DNA from: Pseudomonadales bacterium
Lineage (GTDB): Bacteria; Pseudomonadota; Gammaproteobacteria; Pseudomonadales; UBA3067
Length of the DNA stretch: 13,964 nucleotides
Assembly (NCBI GenBank): GCA_016763235.1
Contig: JAESUE010000195.1
Span: 1 to 13,964 of the forward strand
Direction of reading: 5' to 3'
In this document: positions 13,606 to 13,964 of the stretch, piece by piece
How the letters are laid out: each line of letters starts with the position of its first letter
Position numbering within the stretch: the stretch's first letter is position 1
Notes under the pieces: generated by a model
The model's database searches: none
What the model was told of the DNA's origin: nothing
What the model saw: only the letters and a program-made list of their open reading frames with translations
Translations under genes and position numbers: made by a program

Positions 13606-13964
13606 ATGGAAGTAGTAGTCGCCATTTCAGCAATCCTCGCTCTCGCCCTTATTTTCGGCGGGATTTTAGGTTTCGCAGCGGTCCGCCTCAAAGTGGAACA
13701 CAACAGTCTTGCGGATCAAATTAATGACATCCTCCCGCAAACCCAGTGCGGGCAGTGCGGATACCCAGGTTGCCGCCCCTACGCTGAAGCCATTACCGGC
13801 GAAGAAGCGGAAATCAACCGCTGCCCTCCAGGCGGCGAGGCCACTATTCAGGAACTTGCTGATTTATTAGGCGTTGAGGCCATTCCACTGGATGAAGAGC
13901 ACGGCGAAGAAAAAGATATTCCTCTCATCGCCTATATTCGTGAAGACGAGTGCATTGGCTGCAC
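13606..13964 (+). CDS. rsxB: Rnf/Rsx electron-transport complex subunit B (partial, cut by window end)
   Basis: The frame from ATG 13606 stays open to the window edge, giving 119 residues of an expected 190 or so. It starts with one membrane helix (about 4-26), then an iron-sulfur domain with Cys48, Cys51, Cys56 and Cys73 (QCGQCGYPGC and NRCPPGG), which binds a 4Fe-4S cluster, and finally ECIGC (115-119), the beginning of the ferredoxin-like double-cluster domain. It is the electron-carrying partner of RsxA on the cytoplasmic face. An AAGG overlapping the rsxA stop serves as ribosome-binding site, so the two genes are translated from one message. The C-terminal ferredoxin domain and the rest of the operon lie outside the window. 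Confidence 0.93.
   Translation, partial: MEVVVAISAILALALIFGGILGFAAVRLKVEHNSLADQINDILPQTQCGQCGYPGCRPYAEAITGEEAEINRCPPGGEATIQELADLLGVEAIPLDEEHGEEKDIPLIAYIREDECIGC

Overview
The window looks like chromosomal DNA from a free-living, probably marine or environmental, gammaproteobacterium with a moderately AT-leaning genome. The evidence is an E. coli-like RraA, a close homologue of E. coli CysE (near-identical active-site blocks), and the start of an rsx/rnf operon (RsxA very like E. coli RsxA, followed by the start of RsxB). Genes point both ways, most intergenic gaps are long, and no insertion sequence, tRNA, rRNA or CRISPR array is visible. Assignment below class level would be guesswork.

Layout: (1) 5-490, minus: an RraA-family protein. 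(2) 669-2112, plus: a small NTF2-like protein and a tocopherol/sterol-type SAM methyltransferase. The pair is bracketed by 22-nt inverted repeats at 609-630 and 2191-2212, and the right-hand copy belongs to a 56-nt perfect-stem hairpin. (3) 2641-5052, minus: a stand-alone RND-superfamily exporter with its own rho-independent terminator. (4) 5707-7756, plus: cysE then serA, linking serine and cysteine synthesis. (5) 7830-9602 and 9750-10877, both minus: an MsbA-related ABC exporter half-transporter and a predicted outer-membrane beta-barrel protein. (6) 10878-11642: a 765-bp gap whose right half is rich in inverted repeats, including a cluster of TTTACAC-type half-sites. (7) 11643-12722, plus: an AraC-family regulator. 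(8) From 13006 to the window end, plus: rsxA and the first 119 codons of rsxB, behind a good sigma-70-like promoter.

Working together: cysE and serA plausibly act as one unit. SerA commits 3-phosphoglycerate to serine and CysE activates serine as O-acetylserine; both have subfamily-level oddities (no C-terminal Ile in CysE, no standard catalytic Glu in SerA). RsxA and RsxB are membrane electron-transfer subunits of an Rnf-type complex whose other genes should follow the window. The AraC regulator, the beta-barrel protein and the repeat cluster between them may form a divergent regulatory unit, but this is inference. The most unusual parts are the repeat-bracketed NTF2-like/methyltransferase cassette and the overlapping, mutually exclusive hairpins upstream of the AraC gene. 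No clearly new defence or mobile system is evident.
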